Source: Alitta virens
Taxonomy: Eukaryota > Annelida > Polychaeta > Phyllodocida > Nereididae
DNA: 64,000 nucleotides
Direction: 5' to 3'
Assembly (NCBI GenBank): GCA_932294295.1
Contig: OW028579.1
Coordinates: forward strand, 36,463,362-36,527,361
Positions 1-13,900 of the stretch are shown here, one piece after another (within the stretch, counting starts at the first letter, position 1; every line of letters begins with the position of its first letter). Under the pieces are notes generated by a model, which was given only the letters and a program-made list of their open reading frames with translations, did no database searches and had not been told where the DNA came from. A program made the translations under genes and the position numbers.

Positions 1-639
1 ATTTGGGCGAAAAACAAACTTAGGGATTGGCCAGACATTCTTATTACATTACAAGAACACTTCCATAAATGTATCTCATGTGAGAAATATAGTCAGTTTG
101 ATTGAATGCTCTATAACACGGTTAGGTACGGGGTTGTGGGTTCGATGTTCATGATGTTCCTCATGGCCTGTATTGATAACAAAGATCCTTTCTGAACATT
201 CCATGGGGCCACCATGCTCATATATAGCAGATTCCATAGATTTAGAAACTAAACTGCAGATGACGTCACATGATTCCAGAACTTCCAAGGGACTTCCTTA
301 ACCAGTTCTGGATTCACATGACAGCCTCTGGAGTTAAGCTCCCAAGCCTATCAGTGCTGTTGTAATTAAGGGGTTTCAATTTACAACACCTGAAGGTTTT
401 TGTATCTTAAATGTCTCCATAGAGGTTGAGAAAGACTTATGTATGACCTGGTGCACCATGCTAATACTCCTTGCTTCATAAATGTATATTTTAGTCAATT
501 AGTCATCAAAAACATTAGTTACAAACCGAAAACGCACAGAAGGCCCATCACTAATAAGACAACCTCTCAACTAAAGCCACAGTTTACTTAATATGTAAAA
601 TAACTTCTCTGAATCATGATGAATCATGAATCGTATTTA
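1..639. other. Gene-free stretch, left edge
   Basis: I see no coding exon here. The only structure is a fold-back repeat at 228-359, listed separately. The rest is AT-rich unique-looking sequence. Confidence 0.5.
228..359. mobile_element. Fold-back MITE, PIF/Harbinger-like family, copy A
   Basis: The left arm (CAG, then a stretch close to CATAGATTTAGAAACTAAAC) and the right arm (GGAGTTAAGCTCCCAAGCCTAT, then GCTG) are diverged reverse complements. The same palindrome occurs at 14807, 17390 and 17922, where better-preserved copies start CAG, end CTG and sit between TTA duplications. This copy is more decayed and its target duplication is not clear. No coding capacity. Confidence 0.6.
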
Positions 640-1037
640 AATGCATTCATGGAATGGCTCCAGATTATTTGACGAATAATATAACTATGGAAATAGAAAT
701 TAAGAAAATGTCAACACCAGAACACATGATATGAATGTGCACATTCCTTTTCCAAATAGTGAAACAGCAAAGAAATGTCTTTATTATTCAGGAGGTAAGA
801 AATGGAATGATTTACCAGGTAACATGAAAGAAATTACAAACATAGATGGATTTAAGAAACAACTGAAAAGGAATGTACACATGTAATATTTTATCCTTAT
901 GTATGTTTTTAAACTGTTATAAATTTTAATTTATTACTGCGGTTTTTATTTTCAATGCATTTTTGTAAAATCTTTTAATTTGTACATATATAAAGGGCAT
1001 TGCAATTTAACCTTTTTAAAATATATTTAATAAAATA
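640..1037 (+). mobile_element. Non-LTR retrotransposon (LINE) 3' fragment
   Basis: Broken frames read MAPDYLTNN near 655 and YSGGKKWNDLPGNMKE near 785-830, followed by a short basic stretch and a stop near 885. This pattern (GLAPxYL, then YSGxKxWNxLP, then FKxxLK) is the usual C-terminal end of CR1/Jockey-type reverse-transcriptase proteins. An AT-rich 3' UTR ends in an AATAAAATAAAA tail at about 1037. Internal stops show the copy is dead. The exact clade is not resolved. Confidence 0.65.
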
Positions 1038-2435
1038 AAACCAATGAAGCCATGCACTTTGCTGAAGAAAACAAAGAGGCGAAATACATTTTGTCAATCT
1101 GCTGCATTCGCATCAACCTTTTAAAAGCACCCAGAGTCTGACAGACCATGTTATCTGATACATCCCTCAGGAAATTAATTCCACTAAAACTTCCTGGGAT
1201 TTAAAAGCATGCATATGAGAGGATATAATGACACCGCTCTTAGCTACATATACAACAGATATATCCTCTGATATGAAGGGGTACAGCAAGGATCTTCTTT
1301 AAGAGCCATGCATGAAAAAAGAGCATCTCAACATCAGTTGCTACTTCATGATGCAGTGGGTGGTGAGCTTGTTAATAAGAGATGAAGATGTGAAATATGG
1401 GAAGACGTAGAGAAGATGGAGATATATGGAGACAAATTGGGATGTAGGAAAGATGCAGGAAGGATGCGGGATGGATGAAGAGCAACCTCTGAAGCCAGGA
1501 ACACGATGCAGAGCCATGCAATGCCTAGCATCCTTAAGATATCCTTAAATATCCAAAATACATGGCTCACATGAAGCCAATTAAACCAACATACAGGATA
1601 CAGGCTACTACAGGGCTAACGCACAAAGCAGATGGCTTATGCAGTTAGGCAATTTAGTCCATTGATCGATGTGGCCATTTATATCTTTAGGCTGAGGTAG
1701 GCGAAGCATAGTGGCAGAAATATGACCACAGAAACCGGTCAATATAACGTCAATACAATATACCGTCAATACAATATACCGTCAAAACACTATACCGTCA
1801 ATACAATATACCTTGGCTACTCTATATACATCATATATATGAGCAAAATGAAAACAACTCCCAACGATATAAAATCAATTATCCAGAATGAAAAACCTAC
1901 AGGACTCTTATACTGTAATATAATGACATTTTAGAATTACTGTCCAAACTGCAGACATAATAATGATTGATGATAGCATTATTGACGTTTAATATAATAA
2001 AAATACCATCATAGAAGCAATCTAATCAATACAACAATTCACAGAACAAAACAAACTTATATTTGCCAATATCAACCAAACCAATGCCAAATTTCCCATG
2101 TCAGAAATAGCTACTGCCAAATTGCATTGAACACAAATCAAGAGGAATGACCATTACACCACATGCACTGACCAGTCAAGTGATCTCAGGAATGACCCTG
2201 GTCACTCTGTGCAACGGTAATGACCACTACAACCCCTCACTCTGACTGTCCAGTGACTGACTAATGATTGACCAATGAATGACTAAGATGACCACTGTAA
2301 GCATTACAGTAGAATCGTGCTTCAAAACCACAGAAATCAGGACTGAGACTATTAAGACCACTTCGCCATTAACTCTTCCCAGAATGATCGCAGTGGGCGA
2401 GATCGATTCATTGTCTATCCATACAGGTCTGTACG
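1038..2435. other. Gene-free stretch
   Basis: No convincing exon. Small open frames here are short and have no recognisable motif. It contains the 16-bp tandem array at 1749-1812. Confidence 0.5.
1749..1812. repeat. Tandem repeat, four 16-bp units
   Basis: Four head-to-tail units of GTCAATACAATATACC. The third carries two substitutions (GTCAAAACACTATACC). A shortened unit precedes the array at 1738. Confidence 0.9.
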
Positions 2436-2658
2436 TCTCAGTGTTACTGGGTCTGACGCTTAGTAAGTTTATATGTTATATGACAAGCTACCATAGGCAG
2501 AAATAATGATGAGATAAGGCTCGGTGTCCACACCATGTTACGTCATACCCCATGGGTGGGGTCTTATATTTGCCTCAGCACAGACACCAAGTACAAGGTA
2601 CCTCCAATTTACCCTCGCATGTGATCGACTTTCAAACTGGGATGTAGCTCATGAAGAA
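2436..2658 (-). mobile_element. SINE fragment, shared-core family (tail type b)
   Basis: Read on the minus strand it contains the core also seen at 20130, 45344, 47681 and 48601: a TTGCCTCAGCAT-like segment, a CATCATTA...TCTGCC segment, a GTCATATAA segment and AAGCGTCAGACCCAGTA. The tRNA-like head is missing or too decayed to see. Confidence 0.6.
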
Positions 2659-5600
2659 TACTGTTAGTGTTTACCCAAATGGCAGTTTGAGGCAAATTGC
2701 ATTGCCCAACAACTTCACACATTAAAGTCTGAGTAGCCTGGACTAATGGACTGCCACAAGCAATTTGACAAGAAATGCAAAAAGCCAATCACAAAAAGTG
2801 TGACCACACACAGAATCCTGTGAGCACAGGCAGTAATGCGAGCTGTGAACATTGGCAAATAGAAAACACTAGGTTGGCTGCCCAGGCCATCAAACAAACG
2901 CATACCAAATGGACACAAATTGACCAAAAGAGGAACTGGACAGAGGTCATTTGGCACACAACTAAGAGAATGGCCAAATCCTCTGAATAGGCAGCTCTCT
3001 GATGTTTAAGCATGTATGCTATTTTTATGTTATGTTTGAGAGATGTTTTAATCACACCTTATTGATCACAAGTTGCAAACACCACTTGCGAAAAAGTTGC
3101 ATTAGCTGACTTCATAAACATTGCATCTCATGGGACGTGTCCATCATTGTTGATATCAAATTAAACTCTTCTAAAATTATTTTATCTCCATGAAATATTC
3201 ATCTGACTTCAGCTTCAAATTCACTCATTTTCTGTATACAAGAACATCATCTCTGGTGTTTAACAACATCGTACATACATATTGCCTTATAAATTTCAAG
3301 GCATTGAATGGAGTACAATAAAGCATCTCATCCATTCTTAGCTATTAGTTTCCTTTTTCTTCAGCTATTCTTTGCTGTTGACAATATCTTGACACACTAG
3401 AGGTAGTCTTGTTGCTTATGAATGCACCCTCATGTGGCTGGCTGTATGTATTAATACCCAGTCACAAAACAAACTATATATGAGAAAGCATTGCTGACAA
3501 TAGGAGCCATGGTCTGTACTTCAACACAGAGAAGAGGGCTGAAGTGACATCTGGGGCATTTTTCTCAAGGTCATTGAGGTCATTGACAGGTGTCATCTCA
3601 TGTTTCTTGTATACATACGGTGTTCACATGATGACAGGTCAAAAGTGAAAGTAAAACTAAGGTCACGAGTCGCAGACGTCAAAGGTCAAATAGTCAGTAC
3701 TTGTTGACTTGGTGATTATTGTGTTTTATTTAGGCAGGACATTCTGATGACAATAGGCTATTGTGCCTATACAGGCAGAATCCAAGTGGAAATGTACACT
3801 TCAGTCCCAAAGTGATAATTTACAACTCATACTTTAACATGTTTATGAAGTACAATTATCAATAGAGATATAACTGCATTTTTTGCAAAAGCAGTCTAAT
3901 GGCATCTGTCTATATATGATCCAATCATGGACGTAAAAGCCCTTTTACGTCCATGATCCAATTGAGAATAGTACGCAAGAATCTAGGCGCAGATCTCAAA
4001 TGCTGATACCTGGCAGAAGGCTATTAATCTGTTCACCATATCTTTCCATGGCACACCCCAAGTCCCCACCCCACCCCAAATCCACACCCTCTCATTGATT
4101 CTACCCTATACCAAAGGTTATCATCTGAATAAGGGTATACCCCTGTGCAGCTGAATGAAACCCTTTTAAGCCAATCGCATGTGCCTTCATTCTGCAGCTA
4201 AATACAAAGATCTTTCCAGGAAGGGTTTTGCTGCTGGGAGCATTTAACAGAGGTCATAGAACCCTTCTTTTGTCAATGCTTGTGTGACTTAGAGGTCCTC
4301 TAGAAAGGTCCTTTTGGGTCCCAAAGGGCTTTGAGGACAGAACCACTGGAGAGCATGCCCCCTAGCGGACAGGTCATCAGACAGGATCAGGGCAGCTGTC
4401 CTTCAAACGCCCTTCAGGGAATCCGTCCATGGCTTGGCCAGATCTTCTGGACACTGACATAGTGGCCTATTAGAGACAGGACTCAAATGCCCACAAAAGG
4501 ATATATATGACAAAAGGCCCACAGGGTGCTGGTCAAACATGTTTACCTAACCCCAAATCTGAGGTCAATTTGCCCCAAAGCACAATGGATGGGGCAATTA
4601 TAAGGTCATCAGCCCAAATGATGTTATTCTGTCAACAGTCTGTCAATCCATTAGTAAGAATAAAGTGTCCACCTTACCTAATGGGTAATAAATCATTAGT
4701 AAACACTGCCGTTGACATTCCTGACCATACTTGTCTTTCAATACATATATACTGTAATATACAGCTATTGTCTCCTCACATTATGTGCAAAATGTTTTGA
4801 AAATTACATTTATAATATATGTTTTATGAATGTGAAATAAAATGAATGAATCATTGTACTAAGTCTATAACGTTATAATTATTCTTTAAGTTTATCTTAG
4901 ACATCTTGTAGAGTTTTATCTTAATTCTCAACTTAATTGTAAGCCTACCACTAATTACCTTCGTAATTTCAAGATCTCTGCAGTCTACATCGTTTCACAG
5001 CAATTAACGAGAGGTCTAATGGGCCATTCAGCCTCATTCCGAAGCCCCACTGAACAATCCAAGAACAATCGCGGAGAGATAAGTGCAAAGGAAACACAAA
5101 GCGCCACCTATGGAGCATTCGATTGTTCGACTGTTCACATCAAACAATCGATCGATCCTTCCCACAATGCAACAGTAGAAGACGTGAGAAGCCTCCTGAG
5201 ACATTAACAAGTAGCAATCGGGGAAAGAACACTTTAAATCCGTTCAACAAACTCCACTTCAGTTCGAGTGTTTATAAAGCAAACAGTGGCCATTGTGGCG
5301 TTTATTGGAGTTTGCGCTTAAGAATAAGGATTAAAATGGTGTCCTTAAGGAATAATCTTAAGGATTGGAGGCTTTTGAATAAAAGATCACTCTGTACTGA
5401 ATTCGGCATAGAACTTTTAAAATGGCATGCTACAAACCTAAATGGAGGTCGTATCAGGTGATGAGTTGGGCTGATTCTATCTCAGGTTTTTACAAAAGAT
5501 TTCATCAAATTATTCCCTATATATATATTTGGAAAGTTTAGATTCATATCAGATCACACAAGTGTCAACATACAGTTTATACTGTATACTACATGTATTA

Positions 5601-7769
5601 GCAATTTTAGAGTGTACACTTTTAGCTATTTTCAAGCGTATTTCTGAAGCAATTTCTGTGTAGTCTGACAGTTTGGAAGTTTCGAAGTCATTAAACAGAT
5701 GGATGGCTTGGAGCTATTTCAAAGTGAACCGTATACACCTGATGTACTTGAAATTTCCCATCAACTAATGGACATACTCTTTTAATTACTCTTAACGGTT
5801 GTTTTTGGTTCCTCAAATCCAAGGTTCCTGTTCTTTTAGTTTTTAGACCTTTGCAAACGCATCAAATTAATGGTATACGGTTTTGGTATATGAAAATTTA
5901 CAGTTAGTGTTGTTGAGTCTGTATTATGAGGGCAAGTCAATTAGAACTTTTTTTAATTATTACTGTGCACAAATATATTGGGCTGTAATGTTGGAATATT
6001 AAAATATCAGAACCAGACCTTGCCATGTGTTGTAACTCATAGATGAATGGAAAATATATAAATGAAATGCTTGTCATAACATTTCTAGAACTATACTCTG
6101 AAACTAGCAATATCTATAGCTACATCTAGCAGGAGTTATCTGGCACAAAAATAGCCTTTCCTGACCCCTGGAGCTCGTCTGCTGGGTGACTGGGAATTTC
6201 CCTTTGTAACGTTTTCCCTGAAGTTAAGAAGTTCTTTTATGCGTGAAATTAGAGGGAGGTGGGGCAGGTTGGCACATGGGGCTAAAAGGGGTGCTCAAAG
6301 AAACACCTGGCCAGGTCACCCCACAACGGACCTGTGATTGTCACAAGAAAAAAACACAAAATGCATCCATAGAACTGACAATAAAGAAGGAACCAGTGGG
6401 AATATGACTTCTATCAAATATTCAAATTCAATACCTCACCAATATTGATGATACATATCCAATTTACTGCACCCGATTCATGCATAATTTACAGCCAATA
6501 AACATTAAAATGGTACCGATTTTCAATAGTACTTTGTTTTCACATTATTATCTTCAGATGGTAATAAAACACGTTTACTAATAAAACTTGGCAATAATAT
6601 AGGGTACAAGAAAACCTGCAACAATTCAACTTACAATATATCATTTCATCACACATGTAGTTTATAACTCGGCCAGCTAACTTAAAAAAATAAACACACT
6701 ATAAACAGAGTCAGGTTGCTATTTGCACACAATGCAGTGCCTGGGGGCATTTAACACAAGTGATAAAAAAGTGTAAATGTGAAAGGTAACATCTGAGGCT
6801 GAAAGGACTGTGCAAAATAGGGCTTTAGTGAGGGAAATCCCCTGGGGCATTTCATATACACAACTGGCTGGAATCACAGGGGCTTGCATTGCGTGGCTGA
6901 GTTGCTTTTTGGAAGAAAATGACAGCTAAGATTTTAGCCTAATTACAATTAACAACTATAGACCTAGGGGTGATAATTACTCTAATTGCTTAAAATTATT
7001 GCAATTAGGCATATGGGTAGCAAGCCTAGAATTTCACCCCTTTAAAACGTAGCTAAGAATGGTAGGTAAATTAAATAGATCGAGTTAAGTAAAATTTTGA
7101 GGTGAATCAAATCTGTTCATTATTATTTATTTTATTTGTAAGAAATTTGAGACCAACATAGCAAAAAAATTGGATGATTTCAATAACACGGTTAGATGAA
7201 TTTCTATGAAGTTAAAATGAGAAAGTAAGGGTCGACTTACTAGCACTTGCCCTGTGGAGGAATCCCAAGAGGGAAATTAGCAGCACCGAATGAAATTTCA
7301 TGCTGATTTTCGGGGTTCCCTGCTGGGACAGGTGTCTCTCAGTGATCTTGATGACAGGTTCGTCACGCTTCGGCGAATCCTTTGAGCTTCCCCAATAAAA
7401 CCATGTTAGGTTCCCGTACTGTTAGCTTAGCCAGCTTCTGTGCAAATAGTCCTAGAATATTAATTAGAGCATTGTTGGACTTGTCAGTCACATTGCTTGC
7501 TCAGGAAAATGAGCTGCCTTGCCTTGAAATGATGCCAGGGTCTTGCCCCAAAAATTACAGGTGAAAGATCTGGGGAAAATCACACCTGTCCATAATGAAG
7601 CAATGAAGCTTTGTTAAAGGTCCCAGGTAAACGTCTGCAAAAATGATGATAGAGGAAAAGATATCCAACAAAAATTATTGTGTCCTCAGTAAACTCCAAT
7701 ATACACGTATTCCACCAGTTTAAAGGTTGTCGGTGCTTTCATTCCAGAGAATTTCATGGATTAACGGAG
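2659..7769. other. Five-kilobase gene-free stretch upstream of PANK4
   Basis: No exon with supporting splice sites or a recognisable protein. Open frames at 4507-4800 and 5123-5461 are short and low in complexity and I do not believe them. The one sharp structural feature is the palindrome at 3924-3957. Any distal PANK4 regulatory DNA would lie here, but I cannot point to it. Confidence 0.45.
3924..3957. repeat. Perfect 34-bp palindrome
   Basis: Two perfect 16-bp arms (ATCATGGACGTAAAAG and its reverse complement) are separated by CC. It would form a tight hairpin in single-stranded DNA or RNA. It is not followed by the T-run of a bacterial terminator, and no gene lies nearby. Confidence 0.95.
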
Positions 7770-7943
7770 ACACTCCACCCTCCTCGCTCCATCAAGTGAG
7801 TCACGCCGCCAAGTTTACATGCAGCAGCGCCACCACTGCGCTTAGCGGCGACTCCGTGAACTACGTAAACAAAACATGTCAAGTGTCAGTCGCGTGTTCT
7901 GATAATTGCAATCACGAAACGCCGGGATAGTAGACTGTAAAAA
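7770..7943 (+). promoter_or_regulatory. Probable PANK4 promoter / 5' UTR
   Basis: The 170 bases before the PANK4 start are clearly richer in CpG than the AT-rich surroundings (runs such as ACGCCGCC, GCGCTTAGCGGCG, GTCGCG and AACGCCGG). No TATA box is visible. This looks like a CpG-rich TATA-less housekeeping promoter. The transcription start cannot be placed from sequence alone. Confidence 0.45.
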
Positions 7944-10900
7944 ATGACTGACTCGGATTATGCCAAAAGTATTGAACTACCAACCGACCAGATTTTCAGG
8001 CATTTGAAGAATGCTAAACGATTTGCGCTTGACATAGGTTTGTTTTCATCGGTTATCGCTCACTTTTGTAACTCGTCAAAATGAACTTTTATTTCTTGAT
8101 TGCATTGTTTTTCATAGCTCCAAAGTGACCCTAATTGGGCGGGTCTGACCAGCATTTAATGTAAAACCCTCTGACCAGCACGCATTAGCTAAAAACCCTC
8201 ATTTAGCACTATGCCCAGTTTTACAATTGGTGGTTAAAGGGAGTAAATTTACCTATGGTGCAATTGTGGGTATCCACTATACATTTTAAATATACATTTT
8301 AATTACCATAACCTATTGATAGTCTAAAATACTCAGAATGCACCACAGAGCACCTCAGATGCTAAAGCTTTCAGGGGTCTTCGACAGTCTGCGGAATCCC
8401 GGATATTCTAACTATGGTTTTTATCTCAGTCGTATACAATACTTCTATACAAACATGTCAAACTACGGTGACTCATTCTGTGTAATCAGTGCATGACTAG
8501 TTATTTAACTTTGACATGTCAGAATGCCACGCCCCTTTAACTGTCAACTGTCATTTTAATGTTTTTGATTCCTGTAAGATGACTTTTTATTTATACAGGT
8601 GGCTCACTGGCTAAGATAGCTTACTATTCCACAGTAACAAAAAGGAAATCTATCATCTTGGAGACAAACAAGGTATTATGCATAAGTGCACTACTTGTTT
8701 CTGTGTGTTTGTAATTAATCATACAAATTGTATGTTCTTTATTTTGCCTGTTAATTCACTCTATGCATTATAATATTACATTTTTTGTTAATGAATATTT
8801 TTTTTAATATATACAGACAGACAATACATTTATTGGACTAATATTAGTACATAATATGTCATAAAAAAATAAAAATAAAGTCAGGAGACCTTAAAATTAT
8901 CTCGTTAACAACTTCTTGCATTTCTGTGTACATAAATTAATCGGAATTGAATTTTGTCAACAGAACAATGGTGACCAGATTTACAAAGTGACTGAGGAAG
9001 AGGAGCTTCGAGATCAATTGCACTTTATCAAATTTGAAACCAAGTACATGGAAACATGTATAGACTTTATCAAGGACAATCTGATCGGCTCCAAGGACTT
9101 TGTCAAGGACAAGATCATAAAGGTCACTGGAGGGGGTGCGTTCAAATACAAGGACCTCCTGACATCAAAGCTGGGAGTGCAGTACGTTTGATTAAATTCG
9201 TTTCATTATTTTCTCTGCAAATTAACCCAGTGTTATTGGAATGGCAAATAAAAGTGATGTGAATGGTATTGCGAATATTACGAACAGAATGTCAATATTT
9301 GCCTTTGTAAAGGTCAAACAGTGCAATTATCCATGCTGACCAAAACTGATTTAGATGTATCATAATAAGTAATAAGTTACCATCCAATCATGAATGTTTT
9401 TAACCATATTCAACATTAGATCGATGTAGCATGCTTTAAGTAATAAGAGTACCAGTATATCTTCTAATTACATGTACATAAGAAATACATCAAGGAGAGA
9501 GACAACCTTAAAATAATCGCCATACTAATCGCACGCCCCCCCCCCCTGGATTCGCCCCTGTATTTATCAAAAAAAATATTCGCCCCTGTATTTACCAAAA
9601 CAATTTTTTTCATCTTTGAAGGTAACATTTTCTGAAATGAACCACTTGCATTACTTGTTGTAGCAATGCAATCCTAGAAAAGTGTATATTATTAGAACTG
9701 TTATTTAAAGAAGTACTTCAAACTGTTTCAGGGTGGACAAAGAAGATGAAATGGGATGTTTGATCAAAGGAAGCAATTTCCTCCTCAAGCACATCCCAGA
9801 CGAGGTATTCGTCTACCAGCGCCATGGCAACCCAGAATACAGATTCCAAAACATCGAGCACGATTCTCACTTTCCCTTCCTGTTGGTCAATATTGGGTCA
9901 GGTGTCAGCATTATAAAGGTAAGGATAAACTTGACATACTTACTGTATGCAGAAAGTTTACTTTTAAATATTGAATAAAATGGTGAGCATGTTAATCAGG
10001 GTGACACCTGTAAGTGAAAGTGACTTTCTCTTAATTGCCATCATTTGTTTACTTTCTATTTTGAATTTTTTATTATTTTTTTTATGAACCAAATAAAATA
10101 TTCAAATCCGTATCTGACACATAACATAAGTACATTATTGTAAGGTATGGCGATTATTTTAAGGTTGTCTCTCTGCAGATGTACTGGTTAGACAGTGCAG
10201 TCCTACTGATTAGACAAGAAGGTTATAAATAGCCCTCTAAAGCCACTCATCAAAGTATATTAATCACTCTTGATGAGATGACAGAACTGGTGGAGGGGGG
10301 AGGAATCCATTCATTTGTTACAGGTTTATATCTTCATGCATTGGACCATCCCTTTCAGTAGACACTAAGTTCGAGGCACTGCCAATTTAATTCCTCATAA
10401 ATATTAAGGTCTTCTAGTTAAATTGGACAACTCGCAAGGCATTGCAAGGCTATACTTCTGTATTTTTTTTATATTATGTTCTTAATTATCTAATTTTAAT
10501 GTTATACATACTTGTATACTTTAGATCTTGTAATTATTCAACCTGTGATATACGATTGCTAGTCATAATAAATATTTACTTACTTACTTACATTACAAAT
10601 TTCTTATCATATATCCTTTATTTCTATAAGCCATACATATTTTATTATCCTGATCATGCTCGAATAAGTACAGAACAACCCTAAATGGAGCAGGAGTAAT
10701 CTTTTAACAGTCTGACACCTATTGCACAACTAAACATATGATCCACATAGGCTCGATGAGGTGTACATTGGCCCATGCAAACTTCATGAAATTTTCTCTA
10801 CTCCTGGAAAGCTATCTTTGGACCAGTTAATATTACCAATAATAAAGTCTCACATGAAGGGGGATATCTATTTGGGTTAATGTGTCCAATGGTGGAGACC

Positions 10901-13900
10901 CCAGCAGGTCTTATCTCATAAGGCCTTCCTTTCAATGGTGGCTCGCAAGATTTAAATGAAACAATTTAGATCACGCTTTAAATCAAGCCAAAAATAAACA
11001 AAAAATTTCCTCTTTTTTTCCTCCATTTTATTTTAAATTTAACAAGTTTATTTAGTCGTAAACTTTATTTTCTATGACTCAAAACATGATTATTGAGTAC
11101 ACAACGTGATTTTTTTTTAGTTGATTGTTTTTCAAAAACTCTAATTGTTAAATAAATCAAAGCTCTGTTCAAAGAAGGAATGCCGGAAAAATGATCATAC
11201 TTGGCTCAAGCTAGACAGTACTTAAGCCCTAATTTCATCATTAAAAAAAAAAATCTGATTTAATTTAAAAAAAACAACAATTTAAATAAAGAAATTCATG
11301 AATTTTTACAACCCTGCTTCACAATGATATTTAGCAGAGAGATCATACAAGTGTGATACAATCACCTCATCATTATGTCTGCCCTGCTTACCTGTTATAT
11401 CCTGATTAAGTGTACTACCAGCAGCACTGAGGAGAAATGATGCAAAGAGTAAAATAACCTTTATCAATTACAGGTTGAAGGAGACACCCAGTATGAGAGA
11501 ATCGGCGGGACTTCCCTCGGAGGAGGAACTTTTTGGGGTTTGGGATCTGTACTGACCAAAGCAAAGGTACTATGGCTTCTTTGTTGACCATAACTTGGAC
11601 AATGGACAGTGGACAGTGGACATCCAACAATGAATTATCTTGACAATCATTAAGCTGATGAATCCTAAAGTTTGGTGGCGAATAAAGATAAGGGGTTTAA
11701 TAATGCAGCCTGAAAGATGTTGGCGAAAAAATGTCAAAACCGCAGTGTCTTACTGTACCTAATGGCAAATTGATTCCAATTCCAATATAAAGAAAACCTT
11801 ACTCCGGATGTTTCCTTTGTATTAAGACCAATGACGTTTAATTTGGTGATTTTCAAACATTTTATCACCAAATTCACCCGCAAGACAATTTGTGCATCAA
11901 CAACAGTGGTCCTCTTTATTTCTATAGACTGATAATAATAAACAACAATTGATAATGATTGAACAGAAATGTTGAATGAATAGTCAATTCAACACTGTTT
12001 ATTGTATTTCTAACTTCAGGGTTTTGATGAATTGCTGACACTAGCCGAGTCGGGAGACCATCGTAATGTGGACATGTTGGTCAAAGACATTTACGGAGGA
12101 GCGTACAGTGCTCTGGGTCTTCCTCCTGATCTCATCGCGAGCAGTTTTGGGAAAGCTGCTCGCTCTTCTAGAGACAGACACAGTGAGAATGAAAGCTTTT
12201 AATGCTAGTGATATGTCTTTAATGATATTTTGTTAGGTCTCTTTGAACTTGCTAGATGATATCAATTAACATGGTGCAATTGATGATATGACCTACATTC
12301 GGGGTCATCGAAATGGCCAAGGTCATCGAAATTGGCCACTCAAAACAAATTATATCCAACCCTTTTAAGATGACTGTCAAAGTTTCAGAAAATTTTAAAT
12401 GATCGGAAAAGTTAGTTTTTAGACAATTTATGAAGTTGCAAGGTGTGTAATTGTGTTTGTTGGGGTGACCAATTTCAATGACCCGGGTGTGACATGCCAA
12501 CTCTAACAGAACATCAGGGAAGGCTTGCATATTACAAAAAAATAAGGTATATTGTTAAAGTTTTTACTGATTGATTGATTGACTGATTGATTGGTCGATT
12601 GATCGATAGGACAAATGATTGGAAAAAAGTGCAAGTTGTGAAAGTATGTGTAAATCTAACAGATCTGGTCTGTAATTTTTTCAACATTTCGGCCGGGGAT
12701 TTCCTCAAGTATTAATTACCAGTTTTTGTGGATATAACACATAACTTAAGAATACCACAATTTCACCATAATATTATATTTATGTATGTAGATTCTCAAT
12801 TAAAACAGCCCAAACTTGATGTCCTATGCCAATCTTCTTAATTGCAGTGCCATCGTTCAGAGACGCAGACATTGCAAAGAGCCTTCTGATCTCAATTAGC
12901 AACGACATCGGACAAATCGCTTGCTTAAATGCAAACCTACACGGCCTGAAGAGAATCATATTCGGAGGATATTTCATCCGAGGTCATCCTATCACAATGC
13001 ACACTATTACATTCGCTATCAACTACTGGTCCAAGGTAAGAACATTTAAGACATGTACTTACAAACATTTTGTGGTTGTAGGCCATGCAGAGGTTTCAGT
13101 GTTTCTGCCGCAATCTGGTGGTATGAGCTACAGTGTGACAGATTTTATGAAAAATTGCAGTGATATAGACACATTTAAAATACTGTAAGAACTAAAAACT
13201 CTGGTGTTTAATATTTTTTGTCTGATTAAATTTTAGTGATTTGGGTTACTATATCACATCTATATTGTATTATATGGCAATGGTCATTTTACGTGTATCT
13301 TATGGTATTTTTAAAAGACTGCATCTTTGTACAAGGTGACCATAAAAGTATTATATTTGTAAATAGCTTTGTTTAATTTTTAACAGCATTTCTGTGATAT
13401 ATTTCTGCAATGTCCAATTCTCTATTCGTATCAAATTTATCCCAAAGGGGGAAGTTCAAGCCATGTTTCTGCGCCATGAGGGATACTTAGGAGCCATTGG
13501 TGCCTTCTTGAAAAGCGTGGAGGAAGAAGGTGAGAAACAAAATGGCTGATGAGTGTGTACTCTGGCTCCCTCTTTTAATTACTCTTGACAGAGGAAACTC
13601 AAGACAGAGCGCCGTACCTCATCTTGTTAATTTCACTAGTGCCTGAAAAAATAATTCATAATTTTTCAATCCAGTCGAAATTTGTCAATTTGATTAATAT
13701 CACAATTAAAGGTAGTTCTTAAAATAATTCCATTTTGGCTCGGAAATAATAATTCTTTTATGATTTAGTCAACTTAAATCTAATGGATTGCCCGATACAG
13801 TTGTTAAGCATCGCAGTAAAATCTTTTTATTTGCCACTCATCAGCAAAGTTATCCAACCTTCCAAATACATTAGCTTTAAAAAGAAAGATTCAGGATCAT

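Noticed and set aside
4507..5461. Plus-strand frames of 97 and 112 codons
   Set aside because: No recognisable motif, poor start contexts and no splice support. Lengths are within chance expectation for this composition.
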